Assembly (NCBI GenBank): GCA_016716065.1
Contig: JADJXA010000003.1
Coordinates: 434,001-498,000 of the forward strand
Reading direction: 5' to 3'
From: Candidatus Leptovillus gracilis
GTDB taxonomy: Bacteria > Chloroflexota > Anaerolineae > Promineifilales > Promineifilaceae
DNA length: 64,000 bases
Below, in pieces: positions 50,390 to 59,820 of the stretch. The number at the start of each line of letters is the position of its first letter. Positions within the stretch are counted from its first letter, which is position 1. Below the pieces are notes generated by a model. It was not told the origin of the DNA, did not search any database, and was given only the letters and a program-made list of their open reading frames with translations. The position numbers were made by a program, and so were the translations under genes.

Positions 50390-51618
50390 TGACCCAACCC
50401 TCCACCCAATTCACCCAAAGCGTGGCCGCCAACATCAAGTACTGGCAGCAGCGAACCCAGGACCTCACCGACGACACGCTTCCCGCCCTAGACCAGGAGC
50501 GGCAAAACCTCTACCGCGCCGCCAAATTTGGCTTGCATGTGCCGGACGCCTGGCACAGCACGACCGAACTGCTTTTGCAAACCTTTGTCTTCGTTGAGCG
50601 GCGAGGCTACTGGGGCGAGTGGATTCCGATGCTGGAACAAGCGCTCGAAAGCTGCCCAGATGACAACCCGGCGCTGCGTGGCCGAATTCTTGACCATTTG
50701 GGGCTTTTTTACCGCCATAACCGGCAGTTGGAAAAAGCATTTGCCGCCCACCTGGATGAATTGCAGATCGGCTTGATGCTTGAGGACAAATGGCGCGAGG
50801 CCCATGCCTGCATCAACCTGGGGGCGGTTTGCCGTCAGATGCGGCGCTTTACTGAAGCAGAAACCTACATCCACCAGGCGCAAAAAGCGTTTCAAGTCAT
50901 CCACGTCCCGCTCATCAAACATGCGTTTGTGCTGCTTGAACTGGGATTGCTGACCAAAGACAAAGGGCAATGGGCGCTGGCTGAGGAATATCTCAGTTAT
51001 TCAGTATCCCTGTGGCGTGAAGTGGGCGATCCTGTTTATCTGGCTAACTGTCTCAAATTGTTGGGGGAGGTTTTGGCCGCGCAAGACAAAACAGACGCCG
51101 CCTTAGCCGCCTATCATGAAGCCCTGGATTGCCTGGCCCACACCGCAAATCATTTAGACAAAACCAGGGTGCTGAATGAATTGGGTTCGCTGCACCTGAA
51201 ACGGGCCAATCATTCTGAAGCAGAGCGCCTCTTTTTGGAGGCGAACGCTTCTTTTTTGTGGCAATCGGGGAATCTATTTGATCGGGCGGTGGTGGCCAAT
51301 AATTTAGGCGCCGTCTACCTGGCCCAAGGGCGATTGGCGGAAGCAGAGCAATTTTTCCACAGCAGCCTGGTATTGTGGAAAGGTTGTGCTGATCCGGTTC
51401 ATTATGCCAACACATTGGGCGGGTTGGCGGAGGTCAAAACGGCGCAAAATCATTTTGATGAGGCGCAGCAGTTTTATTCACAGGCGCTGGCCTTATTGGC
51501 CGGTTTTCCCGATGATGCCTGGGGACAAAAACTACAAAAAGGTTTCAAGGAGGCTGAGAACGCCCTGAAGCAGACGCGGGGAGTGGGTGAAGACAATGCT
51601 TTGATGCGTGATGCGTGA
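50386..51618 (+). CDS. TPR protein coupled to the STAND ATPase
   Basis: A 410-residue protein, first Met of two at the overlap (ATGATG), built of TPRs from about 85 to 400 (AHACINLGAVCRQMRRFTEA, VVANNLGAVYLAQGRLAEAE). The N-terminal 80 residues (YWQQRTQDLTDDTLPALDQE) look like the start of helical-repeat sensor modules of NB-ARC proteins. No catalytic motif. The 4-base overlap with the ATPase gene and matching architecture of fused STAND proteins suggest they work as one complex, with this as the sensor. A palindromic repeat overlaps its stop codon. Confidence 0.8.
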   Translation: MMTQPSTQFTQSVAANIKYWQQRTQDLTDDTLPALDQERQNLYRAAKFGLHVPDAWHSTTELLLQTFVFVERRGYWGEWIPMLEQALESCPDDNPALRGRILDHLGLFYRHNRQLEKAFAAHLDELQIGLMLEDKWREAHACINLGAVCRQMRRFTEAETYIHQAQKAFQVIHVPLIKHAFVLLELGLLTKDKGQWALAEEYLSYSVSLWREVGDPVYLANCLKLLGEVLAAQDKTDAALAAYHEALDCLAHTANHLDKTRVLNELGSLHLKRANHSEAERLFLEANASFLWQSGNLFDRAVVANNLGAVYLAQGRLAEAEQFFHSSLVLWKGCADPVHYANTLGGLAEVKTAQNHFDEAQQFYSQALALLAGFPDDAWGQKLQKGFKEAENALKQTRGVGEDNALMRDA

Positions 51619-51643
51619 GTTACTCTTGTCACGCATCACGCAT
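51604..51643. repeat. REP-like palindrome, copy 3
   Basis: Perfect 15-bp arms ATGCGTGATGCGTGA (51604-51618) and TCACGCATCACGCAT (51629-51643), overlapping the stop codon of the TPR gene. It may stabilise or end that mRNA. Same family as 6691-6725. Confidence 0.75.
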
Positions 51644-52209
51644 GAGACCAAAATTCCGCGCAATCTGCGGCTAAACATATTCCAGGATTAGCCTGCGCAC
51701 CCACAGCCAGACCCTGTGCTGGCGCACTCGGCCATCAAATGGAGGAGTGTGGGCAGACCAAAACAGATGGCAAAGACCGTTGTAACAGACCACAGATGAA
51801 CAATTCGACGCTTAACTTGTGTTTTTCGGACCTCGAGCATTTCGACACCTCACTTTTGTGTAAGAGAGGCTCATTGAGGACGGCGCGCCCGGACAAAAGG
51901 TTGTTTTATCCGCTCATGAGATGCTCAACGGCCGTTTTCCATTCCATTTCCTCTTGCAAGCTGTTCCCGATCGGTTCATGGTTTCAGTGTAGAAAAATTG
52001 ACGCTTGAGTTACAGAGGGTGCTGCTTAAATCAGCTTCATGCCTTTTATTCTCGACTAAAAGGACAACAAATTCAGGCCATCATGAACCAATTTCGGCAA
52101 ACGGCTCTACGAATTTAAGTAAGTGTTAAACCGATTTTTAGCAGGTTTTAAAGCGGCGATGTCAGAAAAACGTTGATCTGACACAGCCATCGGATTTCTA
52201 CAGAAAGAT
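51644..52209. other. Intergenic region upstream of the Xre-NACHT gene
   Basis: About 565 bp with one ACGGCCGT near 51928 and the 19-mer TTAAAGCGGCGATGTCAGA at 52148-52166, which also occurs at 44819-44837. A short open frame at 51739-52008 has no ribosome site or recognisable product. The NACHT promoter should lie here, but no clear -35/-10 pair was found. Confidence 0.55.
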
Positions 52210-52221
52210 GGGGAGGAAGTC

Positions 52222-54648
52222 ATGACCACCTTTGGCCAGCAGGTGCGCGCATACCGCAAACAGTGCCAGGACTCGCTTCGCGGCGGTACATTGACGCAGG
52301 TGCGCCTGGGCGAACTGCTGGGCGATGAACTGGGCAACACCGGTTACTCAGGCGCGGCCGTTTCCGATTGGGAACGAGACCGGAGCAAAATCCACGCCGA
52401 CGACCGGCTGGTGTTGGTGAGCCTGGTGGCTGTGCTGCATCGCTGCGGCGGCCTGCCGACGCTGGCTGAAGCCAACCAATTCCTGCGCACCGGCAACTAC
52501 CGCGCCCTGAACGAGCAGGAACAACGCCGGATATTTCCCCAGACAAACCCTGCGCCCGCGCCCATCCTGGCAACAACAGCCCCTCCACCCGCTGCGCCAC
52601 TCACGCCGGAACGACGCAAGCAGCTCGTTTTGTTAGAAAAAGTGAAACATTTTTGGGTGGAAGGCGTTTTGGAAAAATCGGTGAAAGGGGCGCTGCTGCT
52701 GCATCTGCACGGCCGTGCCTACGATGAAGCCATAGACCAGCCCTGGCAGTACGTCATCGGGACTGTGCCGCCGCTGCCGGATGGGGAAGAAACGGCCGTT
52801 GCCCCACCCACCCTCTCGGCCCTGTTCCACCAATCCGACCGGGCGCTGCTCATTTTGGGTGAACCCGGCTCCGGCAAAACCACGACGCTCATCAACCTGG
52901 CTCAGGAACTCATCGCCCAGGCCGAAAGAGACCCGGAGCAGCCGATTCCCGTCATTTTCAATCTCGTCTCGTGGGCCGAAAAGCGGCAGCCCATCAGCGA
53001 ATGGGTCGTCGAAGAATTAACCGCCAAATACCAGATTCCCCAAACGCTGGGCTGTGAATGGCTGAATGACGACGCCCTGATTTTGCTTTTAGATGGTCTG
53101 GACGAAACGCCGGCAAACCACCGCGCCGCCTGCGTGACCGCGCTCAACCAGTTCCGCCAGCAGCATGGATTGACAGGCATCGTGATCAGCAGCCGCCGCA
53201 AAGCCTATGAGGCGCTGGAAACACGCCTACACCTGGGCAGTGCGTACCTCTTGCAGCCGCTCACGACCGCCCAGATCGACGCCTACCTGACGGCGGCCGG
53301 TGAACGATTGGGCGGCTTGAAAACGGCCGTTCACCACGACCCCGCCCTGGCAAAAATGGCCCAGACACCGCTCATGCTCCACGTCCTCAGCGTGGCCTAC
53401 TGGCAAACGAAACTGGTTTCGGGAGACGACGAAAGAATTGGCATAACAGACCTGTTCGATGCTTATGTCCGGGCCATGTTTACCAGGCGCGGCAATAACA
53501 CAGGCTATTCTCAGGCAGGCGTCGTGCATAGATTAAGCTGGTTGGCGCAGCAAATGGGCACACACAATCAGGCGGTTTTTTTGATTGAGGGGTTGCAGCC
53601 AAGTTGGCTGAATACTCAGTGGTGGCAGTTTACCTACATGGCAGGGTCGCGACTGTTTGCGGGGTTGGTTTCCAGTGTGCTCATGTGGCTGTTTTGGCTT
53701 ATGGTACACATCAACATCTCCCAATTCAGCACGGTCTGGTCGCAGCAAATTGGGCAGGTGGTCCCGGGTCTGGCAGCCGAGACCGATTTATGGCTGATGC
53801 TGTTTTTAGGATTGAGCATGGGGCTGGTAACGGCCGTGCTGGACAGCATCTACTACAAACACATTTCAGACCAGGGCTACCCGATCCTAGACAACCAAAA
53901 ACGACGGTACTGGCGCACGGCCGTTACGGTGACGGTCGTCTGTTTTTTAACAACGCTCTTCGTGGCAATTTATGACATCCTCTTTCTGGCGCTTTCGTTT
54001 GGCGTCGTGGCTGGCGTTAATTTTGGTCTGATTACCTATTTTGTTAATGGCAATAATTTGCGTGACGACATTCGCACCGTGGCCGCTCTCGATTGGTCCT
54101 GGTCGGGCATGGCGGTGGGTTTGCTTATCGGTCTGGGACTGGCGACGGCCGTAGAACTGGTGGAATTCCTGTTATATGGCTCCACACAAATCCTACATAC
54201 TTTTTTGTCGTTGGGGCTGGTGTTTCTGCTGCTTGGCGGTTTGCGTGGCCACCGGGTAACGGCTACCAGCAAACCCAATCAGGGTATTCGGCTATCGGCC
54301 ACCAACGCGCTGATCGCCGGGGGCATTTTAGGCCTGGCAATGACGGTGGTGACGGCCGTTTTGTGGCAAAATCTCACCCTGGGACTGGTCGCCGGAGTAT
54401 TATCGGCGCTTGTGTCCCTCTTCATGTTTGGCGGCGGCGATGTCGCCAACCACTTCTTTTTGCGCTTTTTGTTATGGCTGACCACCGATCTGCCCGGCGA
54501 TTTGACAGGGTTTCTGGAATTTTGCGTAAACCGTGTCTTTTTGCACCGTGTTGGCGGCGGCTACATCTTTATCCACCAGGCAATCCAGGAATATTTTACG
54601 TGGCAACCGGCAGATCAACCCACCAACAATCAAGATGCCATGTCCTGA
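52222..54648 (+). CDS. Xre-like HTH - NACHT ATPase - multi-transmembrane protein
   Basis: An 808-residue protein with an unusual order. About 1-90 is a Xre-like helix-turn-helix (LTQVRLGELLG, GAAVSDWERDRSKIHADDRL). The NACHT ATPase has Walker A GEPGSGKTTTL near 212 and the NACHT Walker B LILLLDGLDET near 289. Roughly eight transmembrane segments follow between 472 and 740, and the FIHQAIQEYF motif, usual at the end of NACHT helical domains, lies near 781. GGAGGA upstream fixes the start. NACHT proteins in bacteria are often defence NLRs; here a DNA-binding start with a membrane part could instead mean a membrane-tethered regulator. Confidence 0.85.
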   Translation: MTTFGQQVRAYRKQCQDSLRGGTLTQVRLGELLGDELGNTGYSGAAVSDWERDRSKIHADDRLVLVSLVAVLHRCGGLPTLAEANQFLRTGNYRALNEQEQRRIFPQTNPAPAPILATTAPPPAAPLTPERRKQLVLLEKVKHFWVEGVLEKSVKGALLLHLHGRAYDEAIDQPWQYVIGTVPPLPDGEETAVAPPTLSALFHQSDRALLILGEPGSGKTTTLINLAQELIAQAERDPEQPIPVIFNLVSWAEKRQPISEWVVEELTAKYQIPQTLGCEWLNDDALILLLDGLDETPANHRAACVTALNQFRQQHGLTGIVISSRRKAYEALETRLHLGSAYLLQPLTTAQIDAYLTAAGERLGGLKTAVHHDPALAKMAQTPLMLHVLSVAYWQTKLVSGDDERIGITDLFDAYVRAMFTRRGNNTGYSQAGVVHRLSWLAQQMGTHNQAVFLIEGLQPSWLNTQWWQFTYMAGSRLFAGLVSSVLMWLFWLMVHINISQFSTVWSQQIGQVVPGLAAETDLWLMLFLGLSMGLVTAVLDSIYYKHISDQGYPILDNQKRRYWRTAVTVTVVCFLTTLFVAIYDILFLALSFGVVAGVNFGLITYFVNGNNLRDDIRTVAALDWSWSGMAVGLLIGLGLATAVELVEFLLYGSTQILHTFLSLGLVFLLLGGLRGHRVTATSKPNQGIRLSATNALIAGGILGLAMTVVTAVLWQNLTLGLVAGVLSALVSLFMFGGGDVANHFFLRFLLWLTTDLPGDLTGFLEFCVNRVFLHRVGGGYIFIHQAIQEYFTWQPADQPTNNQDAMS

Positions 54649-54728
54649 TGATTAATGGGGGGTCACTTTACAATTTGTCAAATTTAAATTCCCAACACTC
54701 GAGTTAAGAATTAGAGAAAATCGTTACT

Positions 54729-55340
54729 ATGAGAATCTATTTTGCCCGACACGGAGAAAGCCAAGCTAATCTTCGACATGAGATTTCTAATCGTGGACTT
54801 CAATACGGACTGACGCTCAAGGGGCGTGAACAAGCAAATACGCTAGCGCAGAGTCTGAGGAATCAAGTTATCACGCACATTTATTCCAGTCCCATTTTGC
54901 GTGCTATTGAAACCAGTATCATCCTTGCTAACCAGCTAAACTTAGATTATGAGATAGTAGACGCCTTGCGGGAATACGATTGTGGGTTCTTGGAAGGGCA
55001 TTCTGATGAAGTTAGTTGGCAACGATGGCGCGAGTTATTTGATAGCTGGACGGTTCATAAACAGTGGGAAAAATGTATTGAAGGTGGCGAAACTTTCTTA
55101 GCTATCCGGAACCGTTTTGTGCCATTCATTGACAAGTTAATTAGCCAGCTTGGAGGCACTGAAACAAAGATTTTGTGTGTCTCGCATGGAGGAATATATC
55201 GGTTAATGTTACCTCTCATATTAAGAAATGTTGATGAGGAAACTGTCAGATTACATGGGATTGACTATACATCTTGCATTGTCTCAGAATTGCGCTCGGA
55301 AGGTTTGTTCTGTGTTGAATGGAATGGGATACTCTTTTAA
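54729..55340 (+). CDS. Histidine phosphatase family protein
   Basis: A 203-residue phosphoglycerate-mutase-like phosphatase. Catalytic RHGESQAN (H8), IYSSPILRAIETS, LREYDCGFLEGHS (acid) and the second His in CVSHGGIYRLM complete the 2H set. The substrate is unknown. The gene is visibly lower in GC than its surroundings and contains no ACGGCCGT copy, and it is followed by a MITE, so recent acquisition is plausible. It begins 80 bp after the NACHT gene. Confidence 0.88.
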   Translation: MRIYFARHGESQANLRHEISNRGLQYGLTLKGREQANTLAQSLRNQVITHIYSSPILRAIETSIILANQLNLDYEIVDALREYDCGFLEGHSDEVSWQRWRELFDSWTVHKQWEKCIEGGETFLAIRNRFVPFIDKLISQLGGTETKILCVSHGGIYRLMLPLILRNVDEETVRLHGIDYTSCIVSELRSEGLFCVEWNGILF

Positions 55341-55511
55341 TATCCCGCAAAGCCATCTATGAACACGGCAGGCTAACATAGCGTGCACCAGACGCTGGGG
55401 ATTCTGTGCGATTTTTGGACACCTGTTCACATGAAAGTATATTGCTGGCGAATTGTTTTATCGCTCCACCGGTTGGCCGCCAAGGAGCTGCAAGTTTTTT
55501 TAATGGCTTAA

Positions 55512-55610
55512 ACTAAGCGATCATCTAGAAATTACATGGTCCAGATTGGACCAATCTCCAAGATTGGTCCAATCTAAAAAACAGGAAGTTATTCTTAGAC
55601 GATGACTAAG
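55512..55610 (-). mobile_element. 99-bp MITE-like element, copy 2
   Basis: Same element as 5949-6047 on the opposite strand: ACTAAG direct repeats at 55512-55517 and 55605-55610 (CTTAGT on the minus strand), the same central double palindrome, equal length, 4 substitutions. It lies in the 424-bp gap between the histidine phosphatase and the AI-2E gene; the rest of the gap holds nothing I can identify. Confidence 0.85.
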
Positions 55611-55764
55611 GGGGCAATCGCTCTCCAAAAAATCAGGTACATCATAGAGAGACAGGAGGCGTCTATAACAGGGAGTGTGCGCGGTTGTTCTTGCGAGCGA
55701 GCGGAGGGAGTTGGGGGGTGGTCAACACATATTCTACAACCGTCAGCGCCGAAAGATCATTGAA

Positions 55765-56901
55765 TCAGGCAGGCGGCGGGTCTCCTGGGGGTAACTCAGC
55801 ACTTTCCCGCTGCCAGACATACCGCTGCAACAGCACACGCACGGTTGCTGTCAGGGGGACGGCCAACATCAGCCCCAATACGCCGCCAATAATGGCCGAC
55901 CAGAAAAACAGGGAAAGAATGACCGTTACCGGGTGCAAGCCCGTACGATTTCCCATGATTTTGGGGCCGATGTACAGGCTCTCCGCCTGGCTGGCAAGAG
56001 CAAAAACCAGGGCTACCAGCAGCACATATCCCCAATCTCCGTTGGATTGTAAATAGGCCAGGGTAACGCCGGGGACAATCGCCATGATTGCGCCCAAATA
56101 AGGGATCAAACCGACAAAACCGGCAAACAGACCGATGAGGAGAGCGTATTGCAGGTTGAGGATGATGAGACCCAGCGCGATAATGCCACCGATGGTGAAG
56201 CCGATTGTGATCTGACCCCGAAAGTAGGTGACGATGTAGCGGCTGATTTCCCCGACCATAAAGGCCAGTTCGTCCCGAAATTTTGATTGGCGCAGCGGGA
56301 TATACTCCTGCCACTGCTTGACGATGGTTTCACTGTTTAGCAGAAAATAATAGGTGTATAAAGGCACAAAAATGAAGCCAGCGACGTAGGCGAAGATGGC
56401 GATGGCGCTGTTGACGGTTGACAAGAAAAATGAAACAACGGCCGTTGTTACTGTGGGCAAAACCACTCTCATCCGCTCCGCAGCCTCAATAAGCACATCC
56501 ACCAATGCGGGGTTTTGCCGGAACTGCGCCTGAACCAACAGGTTAAATTGCCTGACCAGCTCCGGCAAATTCGTCGCAAAAGAGAGCAGCGATCTGGCCG
56601 TCAAAAAAAAGAGCACCGCCCCCAGGCCAAAGAAAATCGCCAGCACAAGAATAGTCGCGCGGTTGCGATGAAGCGGCAGGTGGGTTGAAGCCAACTCAAT
56701 GACTGGCTTCAATAAAATAGAGATGATTCCGGCTACGCCCAGGGGAACCAATACACTGGAAAGCAAGCTCATCGCCCGCAGCAGCCCGTAGCCAACAACT
56801 ACCGCCGCCAAAATCAGGACAAAGAAGGCAGCAATCATGGCGGCCTGCCAAAGCGTTTTTTTCTGTTCTATAGTGGGTATTTTCTGTCCATCAGAATTCA
56901 T
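55765..56901 (-). CDS. AI-2E family transporter (PerM/TqsA-like membrane protein)
   Basis: A 378-residue membrane protein with 7-8 helices. Family features: GVAGIISILLKPVIELASTH, a central amphipathic region (LVRQFNLLVQAQF), YYFLLNSETIVKQW, the FRGQITIGFTIGGII stretch and GLIPYLGAIMAIVPGVTLAY near the end. Named after TqsA, but members also act as ion antiporters or general efflux proteins, so the substrate is open. It is divergent from the MalT-like regulator. The ATG at 56901 has GAAGAGAG 6 bases upstream. Confidence 0.9.
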   Translation of the reverse strand: MNSDGQKIPTIEQKKTLWQAAMIAAFFVLILAAVVVGYGLLRAMSLLSSVLVPLGVAGIISILLKPVIELASTHLPLHRNRATILVLAIFFGLGAVLFFLTARSLLSFATNLPELVRQFNLLVQAQFRQNPALVDVLIEAAERMRVVLPTVTTAVVSFFLSTVNSAIAIFAYVAGFIFVPLYTYYFLLNSETIVKQWQEYIPLRQSKFRDELAFMVGEISRYIVTYFRGQITIGFTIGGIIALGLIILNLQYALLIGLFAGFVGLIPYLGAIMAIVPGVTLAYLQSNGDWGYVLLVALVFALASQAESLYIGPKIMGNRTGLHPVTVILSLFFWSAIIGGVLGLMLAVPLTATVRVLLQRYVWQRESAELPPGDPPPA

Positions 56902-57006
56902 GCAAGTCTCTCTTCTGGCGATTGTTAGTCAGCACGATTTTGCCCCAAAATGTCATACCTTTGTCTCATGAGGTTTGTCCAAAGAAGAAGTTGGCAATCT
57001 CGTATG

Positions 57007-57035
57007 TTGACAGATTGTACACATTTTTTTTGAAT
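57007..57035 (+). promoter_or_regulatory. Candidate sigma-70-type promoter for the MalT-like gene
   Basis: TTGACA (57007-57012), 17 bases, then TTGAAT (57030-57035, 4 of 6 to TATAAT), about 105 bp before the ATG at 57145. It lies in the divergent region with the AI-2E gene. Based on consensus only. Confidence 0.35.
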
Positions 57036-57144
57036 TATCTCTCTGCAATCAAACTTCTCTGTTTTTGGAGCGTACAAGTCCCAGACGTGTTAAACTTTCT
57101 TGTAATCATCGCTTAAGTCTGCTGCCTTGTCTCAGATAAAGAAT

Positions 57145-59820
57145 ATGGCTAACTATATGGGTCTGCTGCTTGATACCAAACTGCGAGCGCCACGCTTGCG
57201 CGAAGGGCATGTGACCCGCCCGCGCCTGTTGGCGCAGTTGGATCGCGGTTTGGGGTCGGGTCTTATCCTCATCTCGGCGCCGGCCGGGTATGGCAAAACA
57301 TCGCTGGCGGTGGATTGGCTGACCCAACGGCCGTTACTAACCACAGCCTGGCTCTCTCTGGATGAATCCGACAATGACCTGGATCTGTTTCTACGATATC
57401 TGACAACGGCCGTTCACCACACATTCCCCCAGCAACGGCCGTGCGCCAACACCCAAACATTGCTCAACGCCCTTCAACCACCGCCGCTGGAAACCATCGC
57501 CACTACCCTGATCAACGACCTGGCCCACCTGCCCCACCCCCTGCTCTTGATTCTGGACGATTATCATCTGATCACCCATCCGGCCATTCAACAGGTGATG
57601 GCGGCGCTGCTCCGGCATCTGCCAGACGCGCTGCAACTGCTGCTGATCACCAGGATAGACCCGGCGCTGCCCCTACTGGCGCGCCGCCGGGCGCAGCAGC
57701 ATCTGTTGGAAGTTCGCGCCGCCGATTTGCGTTTTGCTTTGGCCGAGACGCGGGCCATTCTCAGCCAGACAACCGGCGCTGAGGTGGATGAGGCCACGGC
57801 CGTTTTGCTGGACGAGCAAACCGAAGGTTGGATTATCGGCCTGCAAATGGCCGGGCTTTCCTTGCGCGAGCAGCCAGACCCGGCGGCCTTCGCCCGCGCT
57901 TTTCAAGAGCGCCACCGTCGCCTCATCATGGACTTTCTGTTTGATGAGGTGGTGGCCCATCAGCCGCGCGCTGTGTGGGAATTTTTGTTAAAAACGGCCG
58001 TTCTCGAACGGTTTTGCGTTTCATTGTGCGACGCGGTGATTGGGCAGAGACCGGCCGGCGCGGAATCACTGCTGCCTCATCTAATCCGCAGCGATCTCTG
58101 CCTGGTTTCGTTGGATGAGCAGGAGAAATGGTATCGCTACCATCACCTTTTTCGCGATCTGTTGCTGCGACGGCTGGCTCAGGAATGGGAGCCAGCGGAG
58201 ATTGCCGCGCTGCATGGCCGGGCTGGTGCGTGGCTGGCCGCACAGGGGTTTACCGAAGAGGCGCTGCGCCATTTGCTGACGGCGGGCGATATGGCAACGG
58301 CCGTTACCCTCATCGAAGACCAGCGGCATAACATGCTCAATCAGGGGGAAATGCACCGTCTGAATCGGTGGCTGGGACTGCTGCCGGAGGAGGTGGTGGC
58401 ACGGCGACCAGCCTTGTTGCAGCTTAAAGCATGGATGCTGCGCTGGCAGGCCAAATTTCAGGCGATTCCCACTTTGCTGCAACAGGCAGAAGCCTTGTTG
58501 GCTCAAGAAATGGATAGCGGCGGCGGCGGGAGCATCCATCCCGACATTTTGCGCGGCGAACGAGACGCCTTGCGCGGCGAAATGACCTTCCTCCAAAATG
58601 CGTTTGATCACAGCCTGGCTTACACCCAATCCGCGCTAGACCGCCTGCCGCGCCATTACTTTTATGCCCGTGGTCTGGCTACTTTGTTCCAGTTGATGAC
58701 ACAGCACAGCCTGGGAATGACGGAATTGGCCCTACGCCAGTTGAACGCCTGGCTGGATGATGAGCAATTGCAGCATCACACGTTTCGCTTTTTGCTGTTG
58801 GTAGCGGCGGGAGGCATTTATGGTTCGGTCGGCGATTTGAAACGTTTGGAGCAAGTGGGCCAGTTCTTGTTGACGTTGGGGCTGGCCGAAGAGAAACCGC
58901 TCAGCGTCACCTGGGCGAGTCATTTCTTAGGCCATGCTTATTACCATTGGAACCGCCTGGATGAAGCGTATGCCCACTGGTTGGTCGTGCCAGAATTGCG
59001 TTATCAGGCCAATTTCCGCGTCTACCACGAAGCGATGCTGGGCCTCGCCCTGCTGCACCACACGCAGGGCGCTGAGGCGCAGGCGCGGCAGACGTTGGAT
59101 ACGCTGACGCAGGTGCTGCTGGAGATGAACCAGGTTCAATTTGCGCCGGAGGTGGAAGCGTTCCGCGCCCGCCTGGCGCTGCTGCGCGGTGATGTGGGCA
59201 CGGCCGTACATTGGGCGCAGACCGGCGCGCAGCCGGCGCGGATGCCGCTCTGGTTTTGGGAAGCCAATGAGCTGACCCGCGTGAAGGTGCTGATGACTCA
59301 GGGAACGGCCGTTACCCACCAGGAAGCCGCCCATTTGTTAACCACCTGCCAGCACTATGCCGAGGAGACGGCCAACGTCTGGCTGCTCATCCAGATTTGG
59401 GCGCTGCGGGCGCTGCTGGCGCAGGCGCAGGGACAATCAGAAGAGGCTCTGACAGCCACAGAACGCGCCGTACAATTGGCTGAACCCGGCGGCTACTTGC
59501 GCCTATTTGTGGAATTGGGGGCAGAGATGGCCGCTTTGCTGGCGCAGGTGGCAAAGCGCGGCGTTGCTCCCGCTTACATCGGCCATATTCTGACCGTTTT
59601 CCGCGCCAACCAACTGCCGGAACCAGAGGCGCTGACCGGGCGAGAACTGGAAATTTTAGCCCTGTTGCCCCAAGGTTTGTCCGACAAAGAGATCGCCGAA
59701 CGACTGGTCCTATCGGTGCTGACGGTGAAGAAGCACAACCGCCATATTTACCAAAAGCTGGGTGTAAACGGCCGTCACCAGGCCATCGCCAAAGCGAAAA
59801 CGCTGAACCTCCTTCCGTAA
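57145..59820 (+). CDS. MalT-like LuxR-family transcriptional regulator
   Basis: An 891-residue STAND regulator of the MalT type: the opening LLLDTKLRAPRLREGHVTRP, then RLLAQLD, Walker A APAGYGKTSL near 46-54, Walker B LLLILDDYHLI near 135, a winged-helix region, a TPR-like helical sensor (about 400-800) and a C-terminal LuxR helix-turn-helix (GRELEILALLPQGLSDKEIA, then VKKHNRHIYQKLGVNGRHQA). It activates transcription when a ligand binds the TPR part. The ATG at 57145 is chosen over an upstream TTG. No maltose genes are nearby, so its ligand is unknown; a role with the divergent AI-2E transporter is possible. Confidence 0.93.
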   Translation: MANYMGLLLDTKLRAPRLREGHVTRPRLLAQLDRGLGSGLILISAPAGYGKTSLAVDWLTQRPLLTTAWLSLDESDNDLDLFLRYLTTAVHHTFPQQRPCANTQTLLNALQPPPLETIATTLINDLAHLPHPLLLILDDYHLITHPAIQQVMAALLRHLPDALQLLLITRIDPALPLLARRRAQQHLLEVRAADLRFALAETRAILSQTTGAEVDEATAVLLDEQTEGWIIGLQMAGLSLREQPDPAAFARAFQERHRRLIMDFLFDEVVAHQPRAVWEFLLKTAVLERFCVSLCDAVIGQRPAGAESLLPHLIRSDLCLVSLDEQEKWYRYHHLFRDLLLRRLAQEWEPAEIAALHGRAGAWLAAQGFTEEALRHLLTAGDMATAVTLIEDQRHNMLNQGEMHRLNRWLGLLPEEVVARRPALLQLKAWMLRWQAKFQAIPTLLQQAEALLAQEMDSGGGGSIHPDILRGERDALRGEMTFLQNAFDHSLAYTQSALDRLPRHYFYARGLATLFQLMTQHSLGMTELALRQLNAWLDDEQLQHHTFRFLLLVAAGGIYGSVGDLKRLEQVGQFLLTLGLAEEKPLSVTWASHFLGHAYYHWNRLDEAYAHWLVVPELRYQANFRVYHEAMLGLALLHHTQGAEAQARQTLDTLTQVLLEMNQVQFAPEVEAFRARLALLRGDVGTAVHWAQTGAQPARMPLWFWEANELTRVKVLMTQGTAVTHQEAAHLLTTCQHYAEETANVWLLIQIWALRALLAQAQGQSEEALTATERAVQLAEPGGYLRLFVELGAEMAALLAQVAKRGVAPAYIGHILTVFRANQLPEPEALTGRELEILALLPQGLSDKEIAERLVLSVLTVKKHNRHIYQKLGVNGRHQAIAKAKTLNLLP

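Noticed and set aside
51739..52008. 89-codon plus-strand frame before the NACHT gene
   Set aside because: No ribosome site, no domain, odd composition; treated as noncoding.
55685..56056. 123-codon plus-strand frame over the end of the AI-2E gene
   Set aside because: Opposite strand of a confident gene, no family features.
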